Source: Batrachochytrium dendrobatidis JAM81 (taxonomy: Eukaryota; Chytridiomycota; Chytridiomycetes; Rhizophydiales). From it: a stretch of 64,000 nucleotides of DNA. The first letter of the stretch is position 1, and every line of letters starts with the position of its first letter. The stretch lies in NCBI RefSeq assembly GCF_000203795.2, contig NW_006281113.1, positions 16,735-80,734 of the forward strand. The letters are read 5' to 3'. The notes beneath the pieces are model-generated. The model had not been told where the DNA came from, did not search any database, and saw only the letters and a program-made list of their open reading frames with translations. A program made the position numbers and the translations under genes. Positions 1 through 12,404 of the stretch are shown here, one piece after another.

Positions 1-187
1 TTGGCTTGCCGCGTCTGAGGAAACGATACCCAATTGTATCATTCCCAAGTGGACATTGTCATTGTACCAAGTACAACAACGCCGTCCATTCCAAACGCAA
101 CTCACCAACCATGTGTTACCATGTTTGGCTTGCCCGTTTGTGGAAACAATACCCAATTGTATCATTCCCAAGTGGACATTTGTCATC
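1..187. repeat. Direct tandem duplication, period about 124 bp
   Basis: The first 60 or so bases recur starting at about position 125 with a few mismatches. Both copies contain the string CCCAATTGTATCATTCCCAA followed by GTGGACATT. The left end is cut by the window, so the copy number is unknown. No protein of interest is encoded. Confidence 0.7.
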
Positions 188-524
188 AAATGACAATACT
201 CCACTGTCGCAGTCCCTCGTTCAACATATCAACCCCAACATTGTGTTTCGAATACCATTTTCCCCTTGATCATCACGGTTCTTGTGTTGCTTTGCCGTCT
301 TGTTTACGTCGTGCACATCACCTTTTGTTCCAATCACTCAAAATCGCTTACATTAATGTTTATTCGTCATGTGTCTACCATGTGTTTACCCCATTTGTGT
401 AGTGTTCAGTTGAATCGGTTGGTTCCTACATGGAACCCACTGGTTTGAAACAATTGCGCTGGTATTTTTCGCGGTAATCATCATATATGGTGTGCACTGT
501 AATCATTGTACCAAGCTATTTGGT

Positions 525-690
525 ATTGAATCAAATTCAATTAGAATCAAATTTAAACCCAATCCAAATACAATCCAAATCCAAATCAAATTCAATTTAA
601 AATTATGAATCCGAATCCGAAAATCCGAAAATTCAAAATCCACAAATCTAATCCAAATCCAAATTGGCCCAGTCAAATCATTACTCCATA
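525..690. repeat. AATCCAAATC-type simple repeat tract
   Basis: This is a purine/pyrimidine-skewed stretch of short repeated words (AATCCAAATCC, AATCAAATTC, ATCCGAA) with almost no G on this strand. A second, shorter tract of the same type lies at about 795-860. It behaves like a degenerate minisatellite and has no coding potential. Confidence 0.6.
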
Positions 691-3516
691 TATAATAATT
701 GGTACTACTAAGATTTAAACCTCGCTAGTTGTCCCAATCCATCTTGTCCAACTGTTCAATACACATTCACGGTATCCACATTGTAGTAATTGCATATCCA
801 AATCAAGATCAAAAAATTCGGATCAAAAAACCCAAATCAAAAATCAAAAATCCAAATATGCAACCACATCACATCCTAAACATCAACATTTGCTTTTTCA
901 AGCCATTGGTTCATCTGGTTCTGTACACTTCCTAATCAATTCGGTTTTGCTTCACGCATTCCGTGCTAATCTCGGTTGTGTAGGTCATCAAATCACCCTG
1001 TCGGGCCCAATATGCCGTTCAAAAAACTGCTGATTCATATCAAAAAGCATTATAGTAACAGATATGGTCGTGCCGAATACTGTCATCGCTGTCAGTAGTG
1101 CCATTATCATCACTATAATTTAGCCATTATATTCCGAGTCACCCAAATCTACCATTGTGCATAGCTTCGGGGTGGAAACCAAAAACCACATAGTGCTAAC
1201 CCATCAATGAGCACCAATTAATAATTACCCGACGGATTGCTCCGACAAACGCTGCTCCCTCCATATCAACAAATACGGCGGGGACGTTCCAAGTGATAAT
1301 TACAATTGGCTAGCTATCAAAAGCCTATCAATGTGTGCTGCACCGATCTGTTCTGCCCGCCGAGTTATTTCATCGGGTTGTGCTCTCACAGATATCCGGT
1401 TCTTGGATCCTTCCACACTGAATAAATGACCCTGTTTAAGTCTCGTTATTTTTCTGATTATGCCAAATGGTTTGTTGAAAAACATTGCTTTGGTAACGTC
1501 TCGGCAATTCAATATTACTTGGCCGTTTTACATGTCAATTATCGTCGTGCCATGACCATACATTCCTGTCTGTATTCGTCACCAATATCAATCAATGGCC
1601 ATTCATCATCACTTTATACAATGCTATACGTTATACTGTATCGCATACTGCCGGTTTGATTGCTGTATTACCATCCTGTCATCAAAACTGTATCTAGTGT
1701 GTGTTGCTGTAGTGATCATCTTTTTGTACGCATTATAATGTCCATGCTCCATTGTTGTTTGTGCTCCATTCACTGTTGATCTGTACACCATTGTATCCGC
1801 AATCATCGTACCTCCATATCCATATACATATACTTACATATCGCTTGCATCGTCATCATGTACTGTGCCATTGAATTGCAGTGTGTTGTCCATGTGTGGG
1901 ACGTGCGTTTTGTACATGTTCAATTACGCTTGATCATTACAATTTTATTGCAATCATTTGTAGTCCCATCAGTAACACTCGGATTGTATCCATATTTCAA
2001 CTGGTTGTGTATACAACATGTATGCATGTTACTGTCCAATATCACAGTGATCCGACCACCATCATACAGTGTATCATGAGTGTGTCATTACCCCACAATG
2101 CGTTGTTTTTTTGCATGATTTTGTGTCGTATTTCAATACTATTCAACCGTTTATTTTGACCCTATACAACAGCCATTGTAACTCTGTATTGTTACCATAT
2201 TGTTACCATATTGTAATGTGTATATACATGTCATCGAGTCAACCAATGCAGTACTGTATAGGCATATGGCTGCATTTGCATCACCACCCAATATTCGTAC
2301 AAAAAAACCCGGCAATTGAGCCGTAATCCGTTGCATACGTATGCTGATCATCACCATAATTGACCGCTGCATTAATATATCCGCATTCGGACACTCCAAA
2401 CGTCATACTAACCACTCGTGTCTGATATTATCCGGACATTCGGACAGGATACCATGTCTGATATTCGGACAATATATCCAACTTTGTCAATATTGATGCT
2501 ATCGTATTGATATATTGACCATTGTAATATATATACATGATATGTATACAGTCCAAACCACAGCGCAATAAGTCGTGTTTTGAGTGTATACCGACGTGTC
2601 CAATTCGGTCGACAGTCGTGACTATAACATGTTGTTAGTTTAGTTGACAACATGCCATGATGCATGTCCAATATATAGTATGTATATACATACATGTCCA
2701 GTATCAATCGCATGCATGTAGTGTCATTATTCATCGAGATACACGCATTTCCAGTTTCATGTCAAATATTCGTGCTATGTGCAAGTTGTATTTTTTACAT
2801 GTATCGCATGTCAACACATGCATGCATTGTACATACCAATGCCATGTGCATATACTGTAGCAGTTTCATGCAACTAGTGTCACTATTGACGACGATATAC
2901 GACATCAAACACGCCAAAACGTCATTTTCGGACTTTGGTCGGCCCATTCCATGTCAGATATTAACCATAGTGCGTCAATGACATCATAATTCGATCCGCA
3001 ACACATAATTACATATATGTGGTGCATACCAAGTCATTTGGTCGACTTTTGTGGTCATAGTCGATATTAAAGTTTTTAGTTTGCAATTGGTTTGAAACGA
3101 CGAGCTCTACTTGTTATTTTAATCTAGTATCGTGTCTATCAGTCAATCAACAATTTATCTTGTATGCAAATGCGTCAAAAATACATGTAGTATATCGTTA
3201 TGATTCGATATCAGTTGGCATTGACACTGTACGACCACTACTGACCAAGTTATTAACATATTATTGACTAGCTCATACTGTCCCAGCATGTCGTCAAGAA
3301 AACCATCATATATTACAGTGTTGTGCCAAAAAACATGCATGGATTGCATTGAAATTGGACATGATACAATATCAAGTGTATACATGTATTTTCATGGCAT
3401 CAAACTGGCATGATATCATGTATTGGTTGTGTAATAGACCATAATATATGCCAACAAAACGCTCCAAATCAGGCATGATTATAGTCGTAAATATATTATT
3501 GTGACTGTGTTGTTGG

Positions 3517-3600
3517 ACAGTGACTATCAATGATTATCAATAACTACTAATGACTATCAATAACTGTCAATGACCATCAACAACTATCAATAACTGTAAA
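3517..3600. repeat. TGACTATCAATAAC minisatellite
   Basis: Imperfect tandem copies of a 12-14 base unit of the form TGACTATCAATAAC (variants TGACCATCAACAAC and TGTCAATGAC) fill this stretch. It is non-coding. Confidence 0.7.
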
Positions 3601-4008
3601 AACGATCAAGGTTTGTAGCCTGACAGTGTACAATCGAGTTTATTAAATCGTGTAATTCTGGTCGTTATTCGACTTTACCCAACACTTGAACACTCGATTG
3701 TTGCATACAGTTTGACAGTCGTCATACATGGCCATGTGTATGCTGTTGTATAACCAGAGACGCAGTAGTGTTGGCATGTGTTGGTTGAATCGACATACTC
3801 GACACACACCAGTCAATGCAGTTTTGTCCGAATCCCTATTTTTGTTGGCTGTAGTTTTACACAAACTTGAAACAGTCATTGTAACAGTGTTACTGTCATT
3901 GTCATCAAGCTGTAGTATGTGTAACTGTAGTATTGGTTGAGCTATTGACCATGTATTCGAGTATGAACGACTGTGGTTTTTTACAAACAATTGGTCAAAC
4001 AACTGGTC

Positions 4009-4490
4009 CAACAACAGTCAAACAACTAGTCAAATGCAGGTCTGGACAATCGTCAAATACTAGTCAGAATACTGGTCAGAATGCAGGCTAAACTAATCAA
4101 ACAACAGGTTGAAATGCAGGTCAAATACTCGTCAAATACACTCGTCAAATGCAGGTCAAACAACTCGTCAAATACTCGTCAGAATAACTGGTCAAATATG
4201 GTCAAACAACAGGTCAAACAATTAGTCAGAATGCAGGTTTAAACAATCGTCAGAATACTGGTCAGAATGCAGGCTAAACTAATCAAACACTCGTCAAACA
4301 ACAGGTTAAAATACTGGTCAGAATAACAGTCTAAATACTAGTTGAAATGCAGGTTAAATACAAGTCTAAATACTAGTTGAAATGCAGGTTTAAACAATCG
4401 TCAAATACTGGTCAGAATAACAGTCTAAATACTAGTTGAAATGCAGGTTAAATACAAGTCAAATACACTCGTCAAACAGCCAGTCAATTA
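4009..4490. repeat. Degenerate tandem array with GTCAAA/AATGCAGGT units
   Basis: About 480 bases are built from a handful of alternating 12-15 base modules: CAAACAACTGGTC, CAAATACTCGTC, AATACTGGTCAGAAT and GAAATGCAGGTTAAA. A higher-order unit (AATAACAGTCTAAATACTAG followed by TTGAAATGCAGGTTAAATAC) occurs at least twice, near 4322 and 4416. There is no repeat-plus-unique-spacer arrangement, so this is not a CRISPR array. It is a composite minisatellite. Confidence 0.75.
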
Positions 4491-6495
4491 AACTATACAA
4501 TGCATTTGATATTCATACATTACACAATCAATCGCTAGTGAATATGCCAGTCATCGATATGTATTGTAGTCAAGTGAATGTATCGGCCATTGTAACATGA
4601 ATATATGATGTGTATACAGTCCAAACTACAGTGTAATATCGTATGTTTTGAGTGTGTTTCAGTTGCATCCAATTCAGTCGGCAGTCGTGACTATGACATG
4701 TTTCCAATTTAGTTGATGATATGGCCTGATGCATGTCCAGTATATAGTATGCATGTATACTCATGTTTAGTATCAATCGCATGCATGTAGTGTCACTATT
4801 GGTCAAGATATATCCAATCTTGGTATCATGTCAAATACTAGTGGTAAGTATAAATTGTATATTTTTTTGTAATTTCATGACAATACATGCATGCATCGTA
4901 CATACCAATGCAATATCCATATACTGTAGCAGTTTCATGCAACTAGTGTCAGTATTGGTCAAGATATTCGACATCAAACACGTCAAAACGACACCTTCGG
5001 ACATGCATTTGGTGGTCATGATACACATTGATATATTGCACCAACGACGACGTAACTATATACACAATACATGACTGTATGTGTGCCATACATTGCAGTT
5101 GATTTCGACATTGTACGACCATTGTAGACCGAGTTATTAACACGTCAAACATCGACTATAATATCCAACCTACAAAACGTCAGCTATTCAATTACTGTGT
5201 TACCAAACATGCATGGATTGTATTGAAATTGTACATGATACAATACCAAGTGTATACAAGTATTGTCATGTCACCATATCAGCACAGGCTTGAGTATTGG
5301 TTGTGAAATCGACCATTTAGTACGCGATTGTGATGATGCAAATGGTCCACTTTGAACGCATATAACTTGGCCAATAGCAGTTATTTCCCAGCCATATTTA
5401 AACTGATTGTGTATATGGTATATCACCATTGATTGAGCATGCATATGCACGGTTTGCGTACATTTATAATTCGTGTTGATGTGTTGTATGTGACCATTTG
5501 AAACTCGACTAATTGTGGTGTATTTTGACATGTATATTGACTGATGTTTAGCGTCTGTTCATGTGTCATTGATGTGCCATTGACATGCTGTATTGTCCAA
5601 CATTATGTGGTGATGTTGCAATCAACAAATTGGTGCAACACTGAATGTATGTGGTGATTGTCGAGTATCGAGTTCATCTAGTTGTTTCTTGGTGTTTTCA
5701 ATATCTATAAGCATCTTGTTCATAATTCCAAGGTATGTGTTGTGTGTCAATGGTCTTGTTGCTCATAATGTGTATTTGTTATTAGGTTATCAACTGTTGG
5801 TAGTTGTGGTCTGAAATCGCATGGAACATGTCAACAAACTGCGTATGTTCTTGTACAATTTGCGATATTGCATTTGTAAACAATGTGTCAAACCGACGTT
5901 GAAAGTGGTTCCAAATTGTCGATTGGTGTTTTGATATTGATGGAAATTGAAGTCTAGTTTCCATTCCACATGGCGTTCTAAACGCTTTGCAAAATTCACA
6001 GTAGCATGGTTCAACAGAGTGTTGGGTATTGGTGTATATCAAACACTGTGGCATTTGAAACCTTGACCAGTGATTGAGGTGACTGTGGTAAAAGACATGA
6101 CATGAATGCCACTACACAATGGTTGGTTGTACACTCCAGTGTGCGTTGGTTGGTCGAGTAAGCTCTGATATGTTCTTGTTGTATCAAGTTGTTATACAAC
6201 AAACTATCAACGTCAGAAATACAGAGTCAAGCTGATTAAACTCTGAATATGAGTGCCTCAACTAGAATAGTGTTCAAATCTGTGATATTTGACAGATCTA
6301 GTCACTTGTTCAACCATAACCATCATATCTTTTAGTTCTGGAACCAAAACAACTATGTCGAGTGGTAAAACAATTGTTCTTGTCACAGACGTTATGCTGT
6401 ATAGTTATGGGTCATTTCATTGCTGCTGTTTGAGATTCTGTCATGCCAAAGTCTTGGGTTTCAGTTTGTAGTCAAGACATTCTGAACTTGACAAA

Positions 6496-7206
6496 GTGTT
6501 TAGTGTTTCCACTCTTTCCACTCTTTACACTGTAGATTTGTCATTATCAGACTCTGGACTCGAACAAGCCATTGCAAAGTGGATATGTGACAACCTCGTA
6601 GAGTCACCAACACTCGGACAAAGTGATGTTGGTAGTGCTCGAATGGACTTTTACCAGGCACACATTTGTCAGTCAACTATTTCAAGCATCTTGAAATGGA
6701 ACAACACATACATAAAGCTCACTCTTGTAAGCGACTGATGAATTGGCATGGATGAGTTTGTCAAGTATTGAAAACATTCGCACAATAGAATCAAATATTT
6801 GGATTGCAATGGACGAGTTGGGGTTTAAACTTGGTGATTGTACAATGTATGGCTATACAAACAGAGGTGAAAGAGTACAGTCCAAAAACAACATTTCAGT
6901 TCAAAACTATAGTCTAATAGTGTGTGTTTCATATGACGATCAATGTGTTGAGAGATTGATCAAGGCAGCAGTGAATGCTGTAATATTAACTTGTTAAACA
7001 ATGACATGCAACATTCCCAAACGGTTCCAAACGGTCACTTTATTCTAGACAAGATTCCATTCCACAAAACAACTCTAATTAGACATGGTTTACCAACTAT
7101 TCAACAAACAGCGCGATGTTTGGAACTACACTATACAGCATCATACTGTCCATTCTTGAACCCTGCTGACAATTACTTTGGTGTTTGGAATGACTGTGTG
7201 TGCTGA
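6496..7206 (+). pseudogene. Tc1/mariner (IS630-like) transposase remnant
   Basis: Three consecutive open segments (6496-6738, 6743-6997, 6991-7206) together show the layout of an IS630/Tc1-mariner transposase. First comes a helix-turn-helix segment containing QSTISSILK. Next is the first catalytic block with MDELGF followed by a YGYTNRGERV match. Last is the second catalytic block ILDKIPFH and the terminal block FLNPADNYF. The frame changes between segments, so the protein cannot be made as it stands. No terminal inverted repeats were identified with confidence. Short pieces of the same transposase recur near 18.4, 21.4, 26.3 and 48.6 kb, so this is the best-preserved copy of a dispersed family. 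In a functional enzyme the DDE residues would cut and paste the element at TA sites. Confidence 0.75.
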
Positions 7207-7424
7207 GCCATTCCAAACACCAAACAACTTGTAGCTTCAATAAAACAAATCCATTTCCAACAACAACAACAATGAATATGTAACGATTGTTTATTCCAAG
7301 ACAATCATTACAAGATCAATACAAAAAAGTATTTGATTTTACGTGAATACGACTGTAAAATAAACTTGGGTGTTAAACCACAAGATTATATCATGCAAGC
7401 AAACCATACGAGTGTATTTTGGCA

Positions 7425-8185
7425 GTGCTACAAGTTTGTTGACCAACTCATGTATGGCAGTATCAGCAGAAACTCGATTGATCCAACAGCCATGTATACA
7501 CATTGTTATCAGTTACATCGAGTGATTGTCCAAATAGGTCGATTCAGATGGGTTGCATATAACCGACTAATCCAGCATTCATCCATTGTCAAACAACCAT
7601 AATGCACAATACCACCAAGTGTGCAATCACACTCGCACTGATCAGTCATTGCACAGTATGCATCGGTCAATGTCAAACATATGTGTGTCTGCAACTAAAT
7701 TGCAGTCCATGACACATCCACACGATCCAACATGACAAATCATGTATCATGAGTTCAAGATTGATCAAAAGCCTGATCATGGTAAACCCAGCATGTTGTT
7801 GCATATCAGAGTCGATATATTGAGTGACAGTTGCACACTTGCTGATGGTGCACAACGTATCAGTCACAATACATGCACGGTATTGCATTGCAGCCATTGG
7901 ATGACAGTCGGTTGCAATGTGATACCGATCGACATACATCAGCATGGTGTGATGTGACCATAACCATGGTGGAATGTGTTGGAGTTGACATTGTGAGTTG
8001 ACAATCGATACACCATGCACACGACTGGAACATATATATTCGAGTGTGGTTTGGTTGGTGTCAGGTTGATCATGCAATCACATCGGTGCAACGAGTGAAC
8101 AAACTGATGGTGATCTGAACCCATTTCAACAACAAGGAGTTGACAGTCATGTATTTGCATGCATTCAATATGTGTAGCACACCGA
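7425..8185 (-). repeat. Inverted copy of the 35.46-36.17 kb segment
   Basis: About 700 bases match the reverse complement of 35459-36172 with scattered substitutions. Anchors include the block around GTTACATCGAGTGATTGTCC and, at the other end, TGTAGCACACCG. Open frames in both copies are similar but unrecognised and are not supported as genes. Confidence 0.7.
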
Positions 8186-8400
8186 ATGATCAGTCATGAC
8201 AGCACATAGTAGTTGATTGGTGCAATATGATCAAACCATTAGTACAATACACTATTGTTTGACAATACACGATGTTTATTGAATGAATGACATTGGATGC
8301 ATGACAAATGACAATTAAACCACCATGCAATACACGCTGCATTACAACATATACTGGATGAGACTGTGATGGTTCACTCAACTCCAACATCGTGACGGGC

Positions 8401-9108
8401 CTATGGTTGTAAAGCTTGCTGCTGAGCATCCTGCTCAAACCGTAAAAATACACTTGAAAAGTAACTGTAGAAAAAGTCAAAACAACTCTTGTACGAGTGA
8501 TACGATTCCAGGTTTATATTATCGTCAGAATCTGTCACCTCAAACTTATGGTGATGCTCAAAGTAATGTTTAAGCTCCAATTCTTGCTCAGAATCTTTTT
8601 TAAGCCTAATCCGATATCCATCAATAATTTTTTGGAGAATCTCTTGGAGTTCATCAAGAAACTCACGCTGGGTTCTAATATTAGCTTCAAGGTCGAGGTC
8701 TACTGATCCTTGACCCGAGGCTCTATTTAAAAAGTCAAAATCTTGCTCCAGATTATACAGCAAGTTTTTTTGAGCCTTGATCCGAGCATCTACATTGTGA
8801 ATATCTTTCTCTATTTTGTCGATTTTAACTGAAAGTGTTGCGTGTTCTTCGATCATGAATACTCCCTCCAAGCCAATTGAATAGCAATACTTGCCAAACT
8901 CATTATATGATTTTAATTTTTTCGGATAATCAAACCTACTAAAAGTGTTCAAGGTGCTAGCTTTAGCACTTGCAGTTTCAGTTGCACTGGGAGGAACTGT
9001 CGCAGTGCTGACTTTAGCACTCATGGTCGAACTGGGATCAACTGGATTGGCAACTGTGACTGAGCAGACAGCAAGGATTGATGACAGTACGGCAATTGAG
9101 AATTTCAT
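8401..9108 (-). CDS. Secreted coiled-coil protein, MKFSIAVLSS family (copy A)
   Basis: Predicted secreted protein of 235 residues with no known catalytic domain. I start it at the ATG at 9106-9108, twelve codons inside the longest frame. That ATG begins a clean signal peptide (MKFSIAVLSSILAVCSVTVA, cleavage before NPVDPSS), and the paralogs align from the same Met. A Ser/Thr/Ala-rich linker follows (about residues 21-55), then a long charged helical part rich in Lys, Glu, Asp and Gln, probably coiled coil, with two Cys residues. The gene stands alone on the minus strand with a TATA box about 55 bases upstream. Four paralogs share its signal peptide and promoter (22.9, 44.7, 54.5 and 62.5 kb), but the mature parts are strongly diverged. 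That pattern fits an effector family under diversifying pressure. Function is unknown. Confidence 0.8.
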   Translation of the reverse strand: MKFSIAVLSSILAVCSVTVANPVDPSSTMSAKVSTATVPPSATETASAKASTLNTFSRFDYPKKLKSYNEFGKYCYSIGLEGVFMIEEHATLSVKIDKIEKDIHNVDARIKAQKNLLYNLEQDFDFLNRASGQGSVDLDLEANIRTQREFLDELQEILQKIIDGYRIRLKKDSEQELELKHYFEHHHKFEVTDSDDNINLESYHSYKSCFDFFYSYFSSVFLRFEQDAQQQALQP

Positions 9109-9161
9109 TTTGGTGGTTGGTTGCGCAAGTTGTAATGTCATTCAACGAGCCAGTTTTTGAA

Positions 9162-9255
9162 CTATATTTATATCCATTATTGAATAAATGATATTAAAAG
9201 CATATTTCTTGGAGACCGTCCTAAGGGATTTGTGTTACTATCAGGGTTGGTGTTG
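9162..9255 (-). promoter_or_regulatory. Conserved effector promoter (copy A)
   Basis: Read on the minus strand, the order is CCCTGATAGTAACAC, then CCTTAGGACG, then ATGCTTTTAATATCATTTAT, then a TATA box TATAAATATAG about 55 bases from the start codon. The same blocks in the same order precede the paralogs at 22.9, 44.7, 54.5 and 62.5 kb. Confidence 0.7.
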
Positions 9256-9259
9256 ATTT

Positions 9260-11530
9260 GTTATCAATGTTAAAATGACTTTGAAATACTCTTTCTTATA
9301 TAATTGCTTATTGAAATTGGAAGCGTAGCATCAGGGTGTGATTTGTGTAGAAATGCTGTGTAATGGCACCATAATGCGACAAGAATACCAATGACTTGTA
9401 TATGATAATTCAGTCATCTATACGACCATTTGTCACCAATACAATAGTATGTGATCATATTGCACCAATCAGCCAGTATACGATCACTGGATACATCACA
9501 CGTTGGTGTTTACCACTGTATATGTGTGATGTATACCGGAATATAGTGCATGATATCAACGAGTTTATACATACTACTTACATCACGTACATCAAACCAA
9601 CTCAGTGATATACGAGTGTTGCGGTTTGACCAAATCACAATCACCCATATTGTCGACTGTCTAACTCGTTGACATTCAAACCGTGCCATCACTAGTCACA
9701 ATATAATGGTTGACTGACTTGTTTGATTGACCTGACATTGACACTTTGCAAACCTCGACTTGATTCATCAACTTGGATATTCATATAATATTGGGTTTGT
9801 ATCATCACGTTGGACTCGTTATCAAATACCTTGATGTGTCCATGCAGCACAAACTCGATATACACACATTGGTTACTGTTTGACATGACTGGGTCGATCA
9901 TCAATATCAGACAATGCAACTGTATTAGTTGTATGATACAATCGATCATGGTTGGTTCATCACCATCAAATATCAAATGTTGATCACGTATACATTGATT
10001 TGTAATTGCATGGTCTGTTGGCAATGCACACTATGATATGATTGACAAGTTGTTGATTTGCAGTAATCAGATGTGCATCACCCGTAACATTGGATGCAAT
10101 TGACAAGTTGTAACCGCCAGTCAACAATCATGGATATGTTGGTGATTGTATTGACTACATGATTGGTATTGGATTAGCTGTCATGATCGATTGGTGGACA
10201 ATACAATCCACATTGATTATGACGTGTTGCAACTAGTTGATATATGCAGAGTCGACTGATGATCGAGTATATGTTGATGAGTAACTCTGTCACTGTTGGT
10301 TTGGATTGGTCATTGCTACCGTTTGTATATGCAGTGTATTCATATGTGATGTATTGGATATCAGTGTTGAACTTGTTGAACCTGTTGGACAATATATTGT
10401 CATGTCGCATCAAATCGCACCATATTTAGAATGCAATCATTGATTCGTTGGTTTAATGATCGACTCGACTCACATTCGACTGTAATGGCCACGAATCTGC
10501 ATTGTTGATTGACACGCATATATCGACATGTATCAAACTCGGACATGGTGTATATCAGTTGAATATACCAACCACTGATGCAATTGATGATGATCGACTA
10601 GTCAATCAATTGGGTATCAACACCAATGTCAATCCATTACCACATGAACACTCGCAGTTGTGACCTGTATTCAGTCAGCAATATTGGTTCATGTAGTGTA
10701 TTGTATAGTCAACCATGCACATGCACATGCATGTCATTGTCAATTGATGGTCGTTTGTAAACAACTTGTGGACAACTTGCAAATATTACAATCATGGTGA
10801 TTGCTTGAATGTCGATACCAAGCCATGCATTTGATGGTCATTTACTGTTCAGTTTACTGTTCAACAATGCAAATGGTCGTTGTCTACCAATCAGTCGAGT
10901 CGTAGACATGAACTGCACATTGTGCGTATCGCTTTGTTCATGACCAAACTGTAACAATGTGCACTTTGCATTGAGTTTGAACTGCAATCTGCGACTTGTA
11001 CGCATTATGATGCATTGTTTCAATATTCATGTTGCATCCATCAACATCAACGTGCAGTGTCGATCTGATGTTTGGTGTTGATGTTGTGTTGATATTTCAA
11101 CAACACTGAATATCGCAAATCAGGTCAGCATTGACTCGTGTGATAATAATCCACAGACAGTCGGTTGTACCAAACTGTTGTACAAACATATTGACATTTG
11201 ATCAATCAAAAGTAGTATAGATAGAACACCCGATGATACCAGTTTTTTAACCGACACTTACTGCTAAATCATGTACAAAGTTGTCAAAACATAAACTATT
11301 CGCAGAAAGGAATTCAAGTCAAAAGTATTAGGGTAGAATAGTCAATAACTTTGCTTGTAATTCATAATAAATACGAGCTATTTGTGCCAGACTCATACTT
11401 GATGCCTCAAACTGGATACAATGGGTAGTTTTTTAACCAGTACTAAGCGTTAATGTACACACCAGACTGGGTTTAGCTGGATCTTGTTGTAAGAATGATA
11501 GAGTATAAAATCAAACCACTGACAAGTCCG
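9260..11530. other. Intergenic DNA, no gene seen
   Basis: Long, low-complexity AT-rich sequence with many TGAT/ATCA and CATGTA words. Open frames of 60-110 codons on both strands carry no signal peptide or family motif. From about 11230 (GATACCAGTTTTTTAACC) the sequence resembles the region at 28.99-29.17 kb, so both CRN genes have a related element on their 3' side. Confidence 0.4.
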
Positions 11531-11533
11531 TGT

Positions 11534-12082
11534 TTATCGAGTACGAGTCTTTATATTTCCAATCAACTCTTCCAAATGTGATATTGTGTCTTGCAATGCC
11601 AAAATGGATTCAAATTTGCTTGATTACACTATGCATTTGGACATCATTGCTGATCTGTTGAATTTCACGCTTTTTTTGATCATCTTTTTGATACTCTAGC
11701 ATATTCCATTCATGATTGTGTCTAGCCTCCAACTATTGATTCTGGCTCATCCCTGGTTGTTTTTGTCAATACCATTGATTGGGAATAAAACCAGAATCAA
11801 TCCGCTGTTTATCACGTATGGCTATTTGATTCAATTCAGTTGCAAACAATTCTTTGTAAGAGTATACTTTCTGGTACTCCTTGTATAATACCAGCATCTC
11901 TTGAAACAGCTGCTTTTGTGCTTGTAACAATCCCTGTAGTGTTTTGTCAGCTGGGAGTTTGATTCAAGTTTGAAAATCAAGACTATCGATCGGACAAATC
12001 CAATGTCAGCAAAACTGCTGTACAGTTTGGCAGTCAATTGATTGACCATAATTGTAAGCAACAAAACAACTTTTATTTGCAA
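11534..12082 (-). pseudogene. Broken secreted coiled-coil protein gene
   Basis: The frame from 12082 begins with a signal-peptide-like N-terminus (MQIKVVLLLTIMVNQLTAKL). Near 11950 the coding sense jumps to another frame, which gives a Gln/Glu/Lys-rich helical protein (GLLQAQKQLFQEML, later QKDDQKKREIQQ) down to a stop at 11534-11536. In that second frame a TGA and a TAG interrupt the middle. The mix of signal peptide and heptad-like helix resembles the other secreted coiled-coil proteins here, but it is not an obvious copy of any of them. I read it as a decaying secreted-protein gene immediately 3' of the first CRN gene. Confidence 0.5.
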
Positions 12083-12404
12083 AAGAAAAAGGAAAACGCA
12101 GTTTGTTCTTGAATCAAAATATTAGTTTCAAAACTGTATGGTGGAAAACAGTCTTGGGATATGCAATTATTTACAAGAAACTATAGGTTTCAAAACCAAA
12201 GCGATTAAATTACACGACTGGGAAGTTGCTGACAATGAAAGTGGTCATTTCCACAAAGTGAGGTTTATTGTCCAATGGAACCCATACGATATTATTCACC
12301 TTTAAGAAATCAAACGCCGTGTATTGTGTAGAACGAGGTCAAGAAACAGAGTTAGGATTAGCGTTATGCGGCCAATAAATATCATTAATTCTAGTCTACA
12401 TACC

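Larger units (their letters stand above)
700..6280. other. Gene-poor repeat-rich intergenic DNA
   Basis: Apart from the two repeat arrays listed separately, I see no gene here that I can support. Open frames are short, lack family signatures and change frame constantly. Words such as CATGCATG and GTATACATG recur. The stretches 2410-2980 and 4570-5075 are diverged copies of one another, sharing a TGCATGTCCA(A/G)TATATAGTATG word and the pattern downstream of it. A 90-codon open frame on the minus strand at 5782-6054 was examined and not recognised. Confidence 0.5.

Noticed and set aside
1300..1512. 70-codon minus-strand frame with ordinary amino-acid composition
   Set aside because: No start context, signal peptide, domain or conserved copy was found, so it is not supported as a gene.
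4009..4490. Possible CRISPR-like array
   Set aside because: The repeats are degenerate, abut each other and have no unique spacers of constant size. The host is also clearly eukaryotic.
5782..6054. 90-codon minus-strand frame near the transposase
   Set aside because: Reads partly like protein but has no recognised motif, and the overlapping frame is equally open.
9692..10024. 110-codon minus-strand frame
   Set aside because: Lies in low-complexity TGAT-rich DNA without any signature or start context.
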